A stretch of 64,000 bases of DNA. It comes from Elmis aenea (taxonomy: Eukaryota; Arthropoda; Insecta; Coleoptera; Elmidae). The notes below the pieces were generated by a model. It had not been told where the DNA came from, searched no databases, and saw only the letters and a program-made list of their open reading frames with translations. Both the position numbers and the translations under genes were made by a program. Position 1 is the stretch's first letter; the number at the start of each line of letters is the position of its first letter. Positions 22,749 through 34,069 of this stretch are shown here, piece after piece. The DNA is taken from positions 47,746,970-47,810,969 of the forward strand of contig OX393579.1 in assembly GCA_947652605.1 (NCBI GenBank), given 5' to 3'.

Positions 22749-23515
22749 TAGGGTAAATGTTTCAACGTAAAAAACATTGGGATCTCAAAAACCAGGATGG
22801 TTGAATTAAATATTTTCTAGCATAATGTAAATTGTGCTTTATTACTGGAATAACCTTAAAAAAACTGAGTAAAGTTATTGTTGTTCTTGACATCTTTTTT
22901 ATTGCCAACATTACATCTTTGAAAATTGGTATTTCAAGGTAAAAAAATAAGCCTTAATCACTTGGAGTTATCAGAAATAACCCAGTCTGCTTAATATTTG
23001 GGATCTCATAGTCAACTTTTTTATTTATTATGGGCAAAAATGAGATTTTTATGATGTTCTGCAGTACAAAATACACACGTTGGACCCTGTATATTAATTG
23101 CAAGTTTGATATTCTAAGTACGATAAGTTATTTGTTTGTTATGAGAAATGTAATAATTTTTTATTTGTTTCAGGTAAGAGCTGTCATACTATAAAGATTT
23201 ACTGAACGTTATTTTAGGTAAGATTAGATAATTTACCACATACAAGGTGTTTAAAGTTGGCTGACTATACGTAGCCATACAGAATTAATACAGTTAAATA
23301 GAAACAAATTTGGCACGGTTGCTCGAGACGAGTTAACTCGCCCGAACGTTACCGCATTTGAAAGTTAGGCGCACTTCAGGCACAGAAATACTACAAGCAT
23401 TGCGCACCGAAAAGGTTAAGGTCCATTTATAATATGTTTCTTAGCAGTCTTTTGATCCCCGGTAAATTATAAATGACGCGGTGATGGGTCTATTCCTTCC
23501 TATCTGTTACCTTTT
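22749..23515. other. unassigned DNA with decayed foldback traces
   Basis: GGGATCTCA phrases at about 22780 and 23000, and a lone CCCTGTATA at about 23085, hint at a decayed CAGGGTG element, but no arms could be paired. Confidence 0.35.
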
Positions 23516-23519
23516 TTTT

Positions 23520-23836
23520 CTAGCTTGACTCCATATTATGCCTCTTCTTTTAAGTAAGTTCGCTATTACGTTATTCCAAGTCTTCTTGGGCGTCCGCGTC
23601 TTTTTCTATTTCCAGTTTCTACTTTCCACATCACTTTCGCTGTTTTTTCTTCTTTCATTGGTGATATTTCCAAACCACCTAAGTTGATTTGTTTCAATTT
23701 TTGTCATTACACTTCTAACTTTTATATTGTTTTTTATTATTCCGCTTATTTCGTCCATTTTTGTCACTCCCTCAATTCTGCTCTTCAATGCCTTTGATAA
23801 GACCCAGATGACGAACCTATACTTAAGACAAAAGGA
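23520..23836 (-). pseudogene. LINE reverse transcriptase C-terminal fragment
   Basis: Seen on the minus strand: KYRFVIWVLSKALKSRIEGV, RSVMTKIETNQLRWFGNITN, then after a frame change RGRPRR/KKTWNNVI and LLKRRGIIWSQARKK. Known: the I-E-x-x-Q-L-R-W-x-G-x-x block followed by RGRP-x-x-TW and a final basic helix is the C-terminal tail of common insect non-LTR RT proteins. Odd: the invariant G-H before the RM motif is G-N here, the RM is gone, and the frame breaks within the RGRP segment. Truncated on both sides. Same general family as 6479-6864 but a different copy. Confidence 0.7.
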
Positions 23837-24135
23837 CAAAAGTGTTAATTACAATAAATAACTCACTAAACGTTCATAATAATAAATTTTAGATTAAAAA
23901 AAGTGAATAAATCGGTTAAAACCGGTGATAGTATATTACATAACAATACTTTTAAGGAGTATGTTACGCACGAGTGGAAAATTTGGCCACAGAGCCGCGT
24001 AGCGGCGAGTGCGTATACCCACGAGTGAGTAATTGCTTTACAACTCGTTTTGTACTATACTTTTTCTACGATCACATAATACATACGCTGTTAACTGTCA
24101 AGTTTGACGTAAGTCTACTTTAACATTTCTAGATG

Positions 24136-24281
24136 AGTGTGCTGTTTGCTTACCGTGCGTAACCAACTTACTATGCATGCAGGATGGATTTGACTAGAGC
24201 CTGCTTTAATCATTTAAAAAAAAATGTTTTTTGCTTACCGTGCGTAAAGACCCACTTACTATGCATGCAAGCTGTACCGTA
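24136..24281 (+). repeat. direct repeat, 2 units about 87 bp apart
   Basis: TTTGCTTACCGTGCGTAA, then ACTTACTATGCATGCA, occurs at about 24146-24181 and again, with a 3-bp insertion, at about 24232-24268. The function or source element is unknown. GC-richer patches with inverted GAGTGCG/CGCACGAG motifs lie just upstream (23960-24020). Confidence 0.55.
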
Positions 24282-24482
24282 ATAGTAATTTACAATATGG
24301 TCGTAAAAAAAATAAATTATTTATTTCGTTTTCAATCTTAAACGAAACATAAAAATTTCGTTTTCTTTTCATTTTCGTTCTTATTAAAATTTCTCTTAAT
24401 TTAGTTATTTCACCCACGTGTTCGTTCCGTTTTTTGTCTCTGATGATAACTGACCCTAACGGACGAAATTGATTTACTGTGT

Positions 24483-25158
24483 CTTACCAGGGAAGGTCAG
24501 TATCTGCTGTCGCAAGAATCAGATCAAGACTGTGTTTATTGTATCAAGAACATCAAAACTAAATGTTATACCTCCTTTGGAAAAATAGAGGAAAAACTAA
24601 AAAGCTGAATAATAAAGGTAATTTTGCTATCGCTTTAGCCGTCAGAGATAAAATCAAAATTATTTTATTTACCAATGCGCGCATCTTTTGCAATTAAAAT
24701 GGTGCAAAGTGTTTGAAATAATCTTAAGCGATTTCGGAGAAAAACGTCAAAAACAAAACCCCTGCAAAAATGCTGATTTGAGAATTTGTGGTATATCTGT
24801 TATAGCTTAATCTATGCGACTTGCATGGGCGTTTAACATAGAAAACTGTTTTTACAAGGGTCTCGTTTTTTGCGTTTTTCTCTGGAACCGTTTAAGATTT
24901 TTTTTAAAACTTTGCACCATTTTACTTGCAAATTATGCGCGCATTGGTAAATAGAAAAATTTCGATTTTATCTTTGACGGTTTTATAGCCAACGCGATGG
25001 CAAAAATTACCTTTGTTATTCAACTTTTCAGTTTTTCCCCTATTTTCCGAAGGAAATGGACAGTGGCACCTGCAAAACCTTTATTTTTGATGTTCTTGAA
25101 GCAATAAACACAGCCTTGATTAGATTCTAGCGACAACATATCGTGACCTCCCTTTTTG
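24483..25158. mobile_element. foldback family B, full-length copy
   Basis: The left end CTTACCAGGGAAGGTC and the right end (complement AAGGGAGGTCACGATATG) open two arms of about 300 bp. They pair through GTTGTCGC, AAACACAGNCTTGAT, GTCAGAGATAAAATC and GGTGCAAAG. The loop lies near 24800. No TA/CAGGGTG end, so a separate family from the other foldbacks; its superfamily is unknown to me. Noncoding. Confidence 0.8.
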
Positions 25159-25159
25159 G

Positions 25160-26605
25160 TTAAAACTATTAAAAAATTAAGTTTATTAATTTTTTACCAT
25201 TTTCTGACGGAATAACCCCTTCTATTAATTCGCGGAATCCGATATACTAGAAACTAGAAAACGCTGCTCTAGCATTACATTGTCGTTTATTTTTTGGAGG
25301 ATAAAATCTGTCAGCTCACTGCCGCAGAAACACAATGACGGCAAGCTTTCCCATTGTTTTTAAATTTTGCATTATTTGTGTTAATACAAAAGGCAAACCG
25401 TGAATAACCAGCTTGGCGCTTAGCGCCCTCTACCGACTTAAGCCACCCACTAAAGTTTAAATAAAAAAATTTATTGTTGTTTCCTTAAAGCTATGCCAAC
25501 GAATGTCGTACTATCTTAAAAACAATCCACAGACTAAAAATATCAGACCTTGCCCTTTCGTCCCGAGTCTCTCCCGTTAAATCCCAAATGAGTTCTGTAT
25601 CCCTCACCTACATGGCATTCCTATTAACGTTGCTTAATAACGTACAGCCGTGAATGAGATACTTCAGCTTTTTATATTTCACAGCACGCCGTAAATTATT
25701 TCGCGAAAACAAGCACGTCATTATACCGCTCCAATAAATCGTAAAAATTTCCTTCGATAATTGACTTTATACCTTTTTGATTTCGATATGTAGTGGCACG
25801 ATAAAAAAAATTAGGTCACCTAGATTTTTTCACGTGCAGGATTTTATTTTCATGACTTACTAAAACCGTATCGGGAAATTTCTCTCCATACCCGAGATAC
25901 GGCCTATCAATATTTACATAATTCTTATCTTTTACGATTTTTACAGGTAACGCTGTAATCCGAAACTTTTACTCGTTCTTGCATATTTTCGTAGCGGTTG
26001 TTATATAAACTCGGCGTATTGGATATCTGAATCAATATTCTTAGTATAAAATTGCTTTTGATGGATAAAAGCTTTTTAAGGAGCATTATTTTAGCAGTGA
26101 GTAACAGAAGCCGCTTCAGTTATTTTTTTTAAATATAATCTATTTATTATTTAAGTGCTTTAAGAATCATGTAAGCAATATCTCACCGAATAGTGCCTCT
26201 AATGTGACATCTTGTTTAATACCTTCGCGGACAGCGGCTGCATATGCAGTCATTTTGGAGTGATAAACTGGGACTCGTCTGCATATTCAGAGAAAATCAG
26301 TCCAGGAGAAGCATGACTGCGTTTGCAGACATATTTAGAGTATAAATATATGTAGATAATAGATATACATCGACTGTCCCTGAATATTCGATGTAAAGAC
26401 GGGACACTGTCCATATATATTTTTTTAACAGCATTTGTAAACAACCCCCACTTACGGAATAAAAACTCTACTCATAGTGCCACGACTGCGTTTGCAGACG
26501 CGTCTCAGTGTGTTAACATGCGGCGTAAAAGTGTGCTTATTGGTGTCTTCTGCAAGTACAGTTCAGTTTAATTATTTTATACATATTTAAAAATAAAAAA
26601 TGTAT
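25160..26605. other. unassigned DNA with a short direct repeat
   Basis: GACTGCGTTTGCAGAC occurs at about 26313 and 26484, with the related GGCTGCATATGCAGTC at about 26237. Each is a small near-palindrome. GCGCTTAGCGCCCTCTA near 25415-25432 is a repeat-like GC patch. No genes recognised. Confidence 0.4.
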
Positions 26606-26609
26606 TTAT

Positions 26610-28047
26610 TAAGACATGCTTTTTTCGATGCTCACCATTGCTATCTTGGAAACGGTAAGAGATACAAGGTCGGTTAAATTAGAGAAAAGTTGCACATTTT
26701 TATGGCGATTAAGAATCTGAAAAGAAATCCTAGATATTTTGATTCGTTTTTGATTTATTACAAAAAAACTGAAAAATGTTATTTTAGAAAAATATTATTA
26801 TCTTCCCCACCATTGACGCTATTTCATTTAAACTTGGTAACTTTATGTTTTTGACTGTCCTGGGTATGATGACGTCAACAGAAATTTTCTAAGCCTTCTA
26901 GATTTCAAGTTGCGATAGTCAACTTTTTTATTTCTAATAGCCGCCATATTGGATTTTAACACCATCAGAAAGACAAAAAAATTAGCTTTTTAGATTGGTA
27001 ACCAACATACCTTTTTTCTTTTAAAAAACTTGTTGAAATTTGAAAATTTGTGTAAATAATTCATAAAATCGAGAATGCTCTGAAAAACAATTAACACTAT
27101 GATATAAATAAAAGCTACAGAACTTTTTATTGGTCTAATGATAACGAAATTAAATTGTTGGAATCATTTTGAGAAGATATGTTAGGCGAATTGCCATTAT
27201 TAACAATTCAAAATCATCAGTAGTTTCTGCAAGAAGGAGCTGGTCCTGACAACGCCCGCATTGTACGTAAAAGGATATTAATTTAGATGTACGCTTTCAA
27301 AATTCATGACGGTACGTTTGGTCCTGTCCATTACTTTTACATTGATGTTGTTTATGCAACCCTAACGGAAAATATTGAACTTCTTCGGCGTAAAATCAAA
27401 AATGCTTTCGACTCTTTTTCGAGACAAACTATCCTAAAGGCAGTGGACGAAATGGATTTGAGGACTAACCACTACATCATACATAACGGCGCGCACTTTA
27501 AACATTTAAATAATTATTTATCTGGTGTTTTAAATTTATTGTCATTTCGTTATTTTATTAGACCTATAAAATGTTGTGTAATTTTTACTTATATTATAAT
27601 TTCAATTGTTTTTCAGAACATTCGCGATTTTATAGATTATTTACACAAATTTTCAAATTTTAACAAGTTTTTTGAAAGAAGAAAGGTATGTTGGTTACCA
27701 ATCTGAAAAGCTAATTTTTTTGTCTGTCTGATGGTGTAAAAATCCAATATGGCGGCCATAAGAAATAAAAAATTTTACTATCGCAACTTGAAATCTAGAA
27801 GGCTTAGACAAATTTTGTTGACGTCATCAAACCCAGGACGGTCAAAAACATAAAGTTACCAAGTTTAAATGAAATAGCGTCAATGGTAAGAAAGATAATA
27901 ATATTTTTCTAAAATTACATTTTCAGGATTTCTTTTCAGATTGTTAATCGCCATAAAAATGTGCAACTTTTCTCTAATTTAACCGACCTTGTATCTCTTA
28001 CCGTTTCCAAGATAGCAATGGTGAGCATCGAAAAAAGCACCACCCTG
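26610..28047. mobile_element. 1.44-kb mariner-like element with ~430-470 bp inverted arms
   Basis: The right end reads, on the complement, CAGGGTGGTGCTTTTTTCG with TA outside. The left end has lost its first bases but matches from TGCTTTTTTCGATGCTCACC. The arms run to about 27085 and from about 27615, and include CGGTAAGAGATACAAGGTCG and AACCAACATACCTT. The spacer carries a transposase remnant at 27224-27508. This is the only CAGGGTG element in the window with recognisable coding DNA. Confidence 0.8.
27224..27508 (+). pseudogene. mariner-like transposase C-terminal remnant
   Basis: Seen in one frame: FLQEGAGPDNARIVRKRILI, a TAG at 27284-27286, then VHYFYIDVVYATLTENIELL, RRKIKNAF and HNGAHFKHL. 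Known: QQDGAPPHxAxxVRxYLD holds the second catalytic Asp of mariner-like transposases; VYATPPxxIEELRxRI and a terminal NGAHFEHL are their usual C-terminus. Odd: the catalytic Asp of QDGA is Glu here, one stop interrupts the frame, and the stretch with the PxSPDLxPLDFFLWG motif is decayed. Open sequence beyond HFKHL runs into the right arm and is not transposase. Nuclease N-terminus and DNA-binding domain absent. A fossil, but a strong family pointer. Confidence 0.75.
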
Positions 28048-28094
28048 TATATACGTCAAAAATGAGTAGGCAAAAGATAAAAATATAACTTTCT

Positions 28095-28275
28095 TGTTTT
28101 TTTCTTTCAATTGTTTCAAATAACCGCCGTTTGCCTACTCGAAAATATTACGTTGTCCTAAAAATTAACAATAAAATCGCGATAACATGGAAAATATCAA
28201 TTTTAGGTGAAAAACACCCCCGTATGTTTTAGAAAGACAATTAAATTTTCTATAAGACTGTGTAAAAAAAAGAGT
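28095..28275 (+). repeat. orphan core module of the 40-kb foldback family
   Basis: TTTCTTTCAATTGTTTCAAA, then ACCGCCGT, TTAACAATAAAATCG, TTTTAGGTGAAAAACA and TCTATAAGACT occur in the same order as at about 40455-40635. There this block is the unpaired centre of a foldback; here it stands alone just outside the mariner-like element, without arms or ends. Confidence 0.7.
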
Positions 28276-28657
28276 TTCCAGTTTACATTTAAATTATTAA
28301 TAATGCTATTTGCTAAGCGATCATTTGCCTTTTAATCACTAACTTCGGATTAATAAATAAATAAGTGGCAATTTCATGACCACGTTTAATATAATAAATT
28401 GTCGCTTATTCCATGCTTTTTCTTCTTCTTCACATCATGCGATCATCTATTTTGTCTTGATTAATCGCGGTTTAATTTTTTGGTGCTATTTTACTCTTCT
28501 AATTCTAGTTAAATATTATACTGCAGTTGAGATTTCTATTTACTAGCATGTAGTCTGCACGCAATTGTCCTGCGCAATCCGTAACTTGTAATTTTCATCT
28601 TCTTTTTAAATGGTATTTATATTTCCTTGACTATCTCGGACGTTTATAAAACCATCT

Positions 28658-29197
28658 GTAAAGTCTGTTCTATACTATGCTATTTAAGAAAATCGTATAC
28701 GATTTTCTAGTACGGTGGCAATCAGAAATTAAAAATTCGTACGAAATTACTACCAGCCCTAAATCTGTCCAATTTTAGCATGGGCGCATGCGTATTCTAC
28801 TGTAACTGTATCTGACCGCATGGCATTTGCGGGTTAGGTTAACTGAAACAATCAGACGATGTTAAATACTACTTATTACCGTAATCCCTCACAATTTATT
28901 TTGTAGGAATAAATATGTAGAATGGAACAAGCGTTAAATATACGTTAAATTAGAAAATGATTCGCTTTCTGTTCTGTGATCAAATTTAACATTTGACATG
29001 GTTACTCAAGGTGCTAACAAAATATGATAAAAGTTACTAAAAAGTAACCAAAATATATTGGAGTTTTCGTACCAAAAAATAGTACAATGTAAATGGTTCA
29101 TATTTTCCATGCTAAATCCTTGAACGAAATTTTTGTATTAAAAATCGTATACGATTTTCTTAAAGAAAAAAATAGTATAGTATAAAACAGACTTTAC
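28658..29197. mobile_element. 540-bp inverted-repeat element with a perfect palindrome
   Basis: The left end GTAAAGTCTGTTCTATACTA and right end (complement GTAAAGTCTGTTTTATACTA) lead into AAGAAAATCGTATACG on both sides. On the left the half-site AGAAAATCGTA is followed at once by its complement, a perfect 22-bp palindrome at about 28687-28708. No clear target duplication. Interior noncoding. Superfamily unassigned. Confidence 0.7.
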
Positions 29198-29199
29198 GG

Positions 29200-29785
29200 G
29201 AGAGTATGAAACCTTGCCTGAGGCCTATTTGAGTTTCAAAACTTTTCGAAGTTGTGTTTATTAACTGCAATGAATTCAACAAAACACTGCTTGTAAAAAT
29301 GTGGCTTCGAAGGCAAATAAAAATTATTACGGTATACAGTTTTTACTGTATAAAAAAAAATCATTTAACATTTCGGAATAAACCAAAATCATAATAAAAA
29401 CGGTATTTACTTAGCTCAAAAGTTAATTTAAACAGTACACATTATATTCTTTATACAGCAAAATTGCAATTTTCGCGACTGTTTGTTTTACATTAATGCA
29501 TAAATATCATTTTTTATGTCACTGTTTGCTTAAAGATGAGGCTTTTTGTCTAAAACTCACAAAATTAGCTTCACTTTTAGCCACATTATGTCATTCATTG
29601 TTTGTTTCGTTCTGTATTTTATTAAATAATTTTTTGTTTGAAATAATTTGTTTTCCTTAAAACCCTTAACTACCGACGTTGGGCCCAGGGGTCCACGAAG
29701 ATTCAAAAAAAGGTTTAGAAAAACTGAGAATATATGTATGAGTGCAAAAGGCCGATTTGTCTTCAACGCACTAAACACTCTTAAC
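29200..29785. other. unassigned DNA
   Basis: AT-rich with no recognised feature; the 8-bp target of the next element begins at 29786. Confidence 0.35.
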
Positions 29786-29793
29786 CACTAGGT

Positions 29794-30850
29794 CAGGGGT
29801 TCCCAACCTTATTGTGGCGCGGGCGCAATCGAGATTGAGAAAAATAGTGGCGGGCGCAATTTGGATTTTAAAAAAATCAAGTATTATGTACAGGGTGGTC
29901 CAAATTCGATGGGATTGCATGCGCATCTCGCTTAATAGGCAAGATAGAGAAACGGTTAAATTACCTAAAATATGCAGGTTTTTGGGAAAAACTCAGAACC
30001 GTTTTCAAAAATATTTTATCATTTCCGGTTTTTGAGGTATTTGAAAAAAACTGTTTTTTTGTTATATTTATAATGTGTCATATCTCTCTTATTGTTGTAA
30101 ATATCGAAAAAGATTATAAAGATTATTTTTAGATGTTTTTATGTTGATTTTGAAATTATTTTTAAAAAAATTTTTACACTCGCCGTTAAAAAGTTATGAC
30201 ACAAACTTACATTTTTTTAAAAAGAAGCTATAGTTGGCTATGACCTATTTAAATTGCTTATTTTTTCCCGTTCCAAATACATAAGAGTTGATGTACTTAT
30301 TTTTAAAAATACCCAAGTTACATTGGTTTTTCTATATTTTTTTAAAATGAAAAACAAAAAATAGGCTGTGAAAACAAAAAAAAAATCAAGTAAAACAGGA
30401 AATGATAGAATATATTTGACAACTGTTCTGAAATTGTCCCAAAAAACTGCACCTTTTTGGTAATTTAACCGTTTCTGTATCTTGAATGTTAAGCGAGATA
30501 CGCATGCAATCCCATCGAATTTGAACCACCCTGTACATACATGCGGTATATCGGGTGATCGAAAATGAATAATGCCCGCTAACTTCAAAAAAAACAACCA
30601 AGTTTATGTTGGTATCGTAGTGTAAAACTAAGATATCAATGTCGTAGTATTACAGGTGGGGTGGAGATGGACTGCGGTCAGTGTTGCCAATTTAGCGAAT
30701 CTCTCGCTAAATCTAGCGAGATTTTAAAAACTAAACTTTTTTTTCCTTACTTTAAAGATTTTATTGTTTTTTTACCTGTTATTTTAACACTTTGTAGCGG
30801 GCGCATGCAAATAGCACGTGCGCCCGCGGGCACAGGGTTGGGAATCCCAG
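29794..30850 (+). mobile_element. composite hAT element, copy 1
   Basis: Ends CAGGGGTTCCCAACC and (complement) CTGGGATTCCCAACC with an exact 8-bp duplication CACTAGGT at 29786-29793 and 30851-30858. GC-rich subterminal phrases (GCGGGCGCAA left, GTGCGCCCGCGGGC right) flank an internal foldback at 29891-30533. The same structure, with the foldback at the same site, recurs at 43109-44167. No transposase encoded; non-autonomous hAT. Confidence 0.9.
29891..30533. mobile_element. foldback inside hAT copy 1
   Basis: CAGGGTGGTCCAAATTCGATG at the left, complement CAGGGTGGTTCAAATTCGATG at the right, TA on both sides. Arms of about 100 bp include GGGATTGCATGCGCATCTCG. The interior contains the shared module TATAGTTGGCTATGACC at about 30228-30244. 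Overlapping open frames here are by-products of the repeat. Confidence 0.85.
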
Positions 30851-30859
30851 CACTAGGTA

Positions 30860-31268
30860 ATGGCTGCATAAGGATAGTACACAAATAATGGTTATAAAGT
30901 GTTCCTGTCAACCTTTTATTCCTCATTTAATGATTATATAGCTATATAATGCTAATTAAGAGTTGAATCTTTTAAGTTTCTAGTTAAAAAAAATTGAAGC
31001 TTGTTTATTTTATTTTTCCTTTATTTAAAAAAAATGATGTGCTATTATTAGTAATATTAGTAATATCGATAAAGACTATTAAAAATAAGCATTATTAACT
31101 AATTTTTATAATACATTTTATATTCAAAACACACAGAAGTAGCTTGTGATAGGAAGTTGTTTAATTTTTTTGTAGATAACTTTTTTTTAGGCTCCCATTG
31201 ACCAACGTCGGTAGTAGTGTAAGTTTTTTTTTTCAAGTATTCTTGCGCATAGCTTCTTTGGTATACCT
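30860..31268. other. unassigned DNA
   Basis: AT-rich, nothing recognised. Confidence 0.35.
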
Positions 31269-31269
31269 A

Positions 31270-31665
31270 CTTACAAGGGAGGGTCACAAAATGTTGTCGC
31301 TAGAATCTGATCAAGGCTGTGTTTATTGCAAGTACATCAAAACTAAATGTTTTACAGAATTATACCTGCCACTGACCATTGCCTTCGAAAAAATAGGGGA
31401 AAAACTGAAAAGTTGAATAATAAAAGTAATTTTTGCGATCGCGTTGGCCATGAAACCGAATTTCGATTATATCTCCGACGGTTTCATGGCCAACGCGATC
31501 GCAAAAATTACTTTTATTATTCAACTTTCCAGTTTTTCCCCTATTTTTCCGAAAGAAATGGCCAGTGGCACGTACAACTCTGCAAAATATTTAGATGTTC
31601 TTGATGCAATAAACACAGCCTTCATCAGATTCTACCGACAACATATCGTGACCCTCCCTTGTTAG
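31270..31665. mobile_element. foldback family B, compact palindromic copy
   Basis: Ends CTTACAAGGGAGGGTCAC and (complement) CTAACAAGGGAGGGTCAC bound two arms of about 190 bp that pair almost fully (TGTTGTCGNTAGAATCTGAT, GCGATCGCGTTGGCCATGAA). The loop is short, near 31460. Relative to 24483-25158 the inner ~280 bp are missing. No identified target duplication. Confidence 0.85.
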
Positions 31666-31666
31666 T

Positions 31667-34066
31667 AAAGAGATACCTCTGTAGTTGCTAGATTCTCTAT
31701 CTCTTTTTTTTGTGTAGAGGACAATGATAGCTTGAAAAAAAAAAAAAAGATAATAGATGTCAATATTTTTGTAACATTTGAACCCCAATTTTTCATTGAC
31801 TATCTAAGCAAGAAGTTTCATTTCTACATACAAGTTATTTCCTTTTAAATGTTCTTTAATTCAAAATCATCTAATTACCTGATAGAAGAAGTTTGCAGAA
31901 GGCAGCTCGGGGTTTCCTGTATTTGTTAAACTATGCCGCAATTTTAACCTAATGGGTTTCGACGAAACACATTACAAATAAATTTGATGATGAAGTTTGT
32001 TACTCAAAAATATATTCAAAATGCTGTTTAAAGATCAAAAGTTGCAAGTTATGACCTTAAATGACTTGAATGGTTTTTAAGAATTCAATAATTTTATTCC
32101 TGTAAAACATTGTTAACAAAACTTAACGAAACAAAGTTAGTTATCATTCAGTATTGTGACGGTCCGCACTGTACAAAGGCCGCGCTGTTGTGAACAAGTA
32201 CTTATTACTCTTATATATTTCGTTGTTAATTATGGCTCGTGATCGTCTTTGTATGATGGTTGGACCCTCAAACGTTGTTTTACGTAATACACAGATCTAG
32301 AGCAATTATTACACAGTAAGAAACAAATAAAACACAATAATTTTTACAACAAACTCCTTCGTTTTTCGACAGGCTGTACATTTCTCGGTGGTTGATTCTT
32401 AACTACCTAAGCGCGACTGACCCAAGATTTTAGGTTTCCTGTTGCTAGCCCTTTTTTATTTGCGTTGCCTCTCTGTTATTCTTTCCTATAAACACTTATT
32501 TGTACGAATAGTGTGTTCTACTTGTGGTGTAAAAATTCATCAACAAATCTTTTGTTGATTGACGAAACCCAAATACTGACGTTGTAGAACTCAAGTTATG
32601 ACTGTACTATTTTAACGTTGTGTTTTACTAAAGTTGAAATCCTCATAACTTGGCCCTTTTGAAGTGTTACATGTTTTAGTAACTGATGCATCAGCATTTG
32701 TTGCAATGTTAATCATTTAAAAGTAAATTAAATATCATTGAAGTAAAATAAAATGGTTGATCCCAGGCGGGTGTCACAGCATAAATATGTTAAATTTGTG
32801 TTTTAAGTTTCCTAACATCAATATGAATAATAAATCGTAAAGACAAGTTAACCAAATTGTCCCTTACATTTTTTTAAATACATGTAGACTTCCTCTTCCC
32901 TTTTCTCTCTTCCTTGAGAATAATAAACAGCCACATCTGTGCAACAACACTTGTTAGCTTCGTAGTCGACCGTTTAGAACCTCATACATAATAAAATCAT
33001 TGAAAACATTAGCATAACTTACAATATTCTCCCTCGAACCGATAACAACCAAAATAAAACGAAATGCACCCTTATGAAGTATAAGTTCCACAGTTTTCGT
33101 CTCCATTTTAACGTCTGTTCTAAAAGTCTGGTAATTTATTAATCTGAAAGGAGCAGCTGTACACAGAATGATATTTACTTAATAATTAATTATTTGTTAA
33201 TCCCTTTTCAACTGCTCAGGATCGCGGGAACTTGATACTTTAATACTTGATGCAAACTTTGTTGACGCCCAAAGCAAAAGTATAAAATCCACGCTTCGTC
33301 ATTCGATGTAAACGCAATTACAATTGGAAACTAAAGGGAGTATTTGTTTTGTTTTTTATCAAAGAGGATTAGATGTACATAAAATTAAAACTAATTTGAT
33401 TTAGTTAAAGATCTTAGTTAGACTTACAGTGGCATAAAAAAGTATTAATTTTTTTTTTTGTAAATGTATCATTTTTTACCGGAATTCAGAATTTTTTCGT
33501 ATTAAATAAGTGCTGTTGTTTGTTATTAGATTATTTGCAAGATAAAAGATCAACAATTTCACTTCATTGCCTTGAACTGCAAAAAAGTATAAAATATCTT
33601 GATTTAATTAGCAATAATTTAGCTAAAAATTAAGGGCCAATACTCCTTATTTTATTATAATACTTATTAATTAATGGATAAAAGAAAAACACTACAATTT
33701 TCATGTAAATTTTTGTTAAGTATAAGTGGACACAAAAAAACAGGTTTTAACTTCTTTAACAATTATTTTGTCATTTTTTAATTATCATTAACGAAATCCC
33801 TTAACTACTTTTTAGCGTTCTTTGAATAGAAACCAAATAATCGTGATTCATAAATTATTTTTTATGATACTAAATTAATAAACGTTTTTACACATTTCAA
33901 AATTTAAACTTATGTCTTTTATAAAAATTATATATTATCAAAATGTAACTCTTATACCATAGCGGTGTAGGTTAAGTTTTATATGATTCAAATAGTTTAT
34001 AAATTGTTATTGCAATATACTATATTTCGCCATACTTTCTTGTTTATTGCGCTTTTTTTGCTGTTG
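31667..34066. other. 2.4 kb AT-rich, no feature recognised
   Basis: Slightly less AT-rich than its surroundings at 32150-33300, yet no protein motif, splice-bounded open frame or repeat structure stands out. Confidence 0.4.
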
Positions 34067-34069
34067 GTA

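Noticed and set aside
27509..27706. C-terminal extension of the mariner-like frame
   Set aside because: Sequence after NGAHFKHL runs into the right inverted arm and pairs with the left arm, so it is element DNA rather than protein-coding.
30238..30601. Minus-strand frames of 119 and 71 codons
   Set aside because: They derive from the foldback arm within the hAT and recur, in the same form, in every copy of that arm.
31667..34066. Possible host exon because composition is slightly less AT-rich
   Set aside because: No frame of meaningful length or motif with plausible splice boundaries could be identified.
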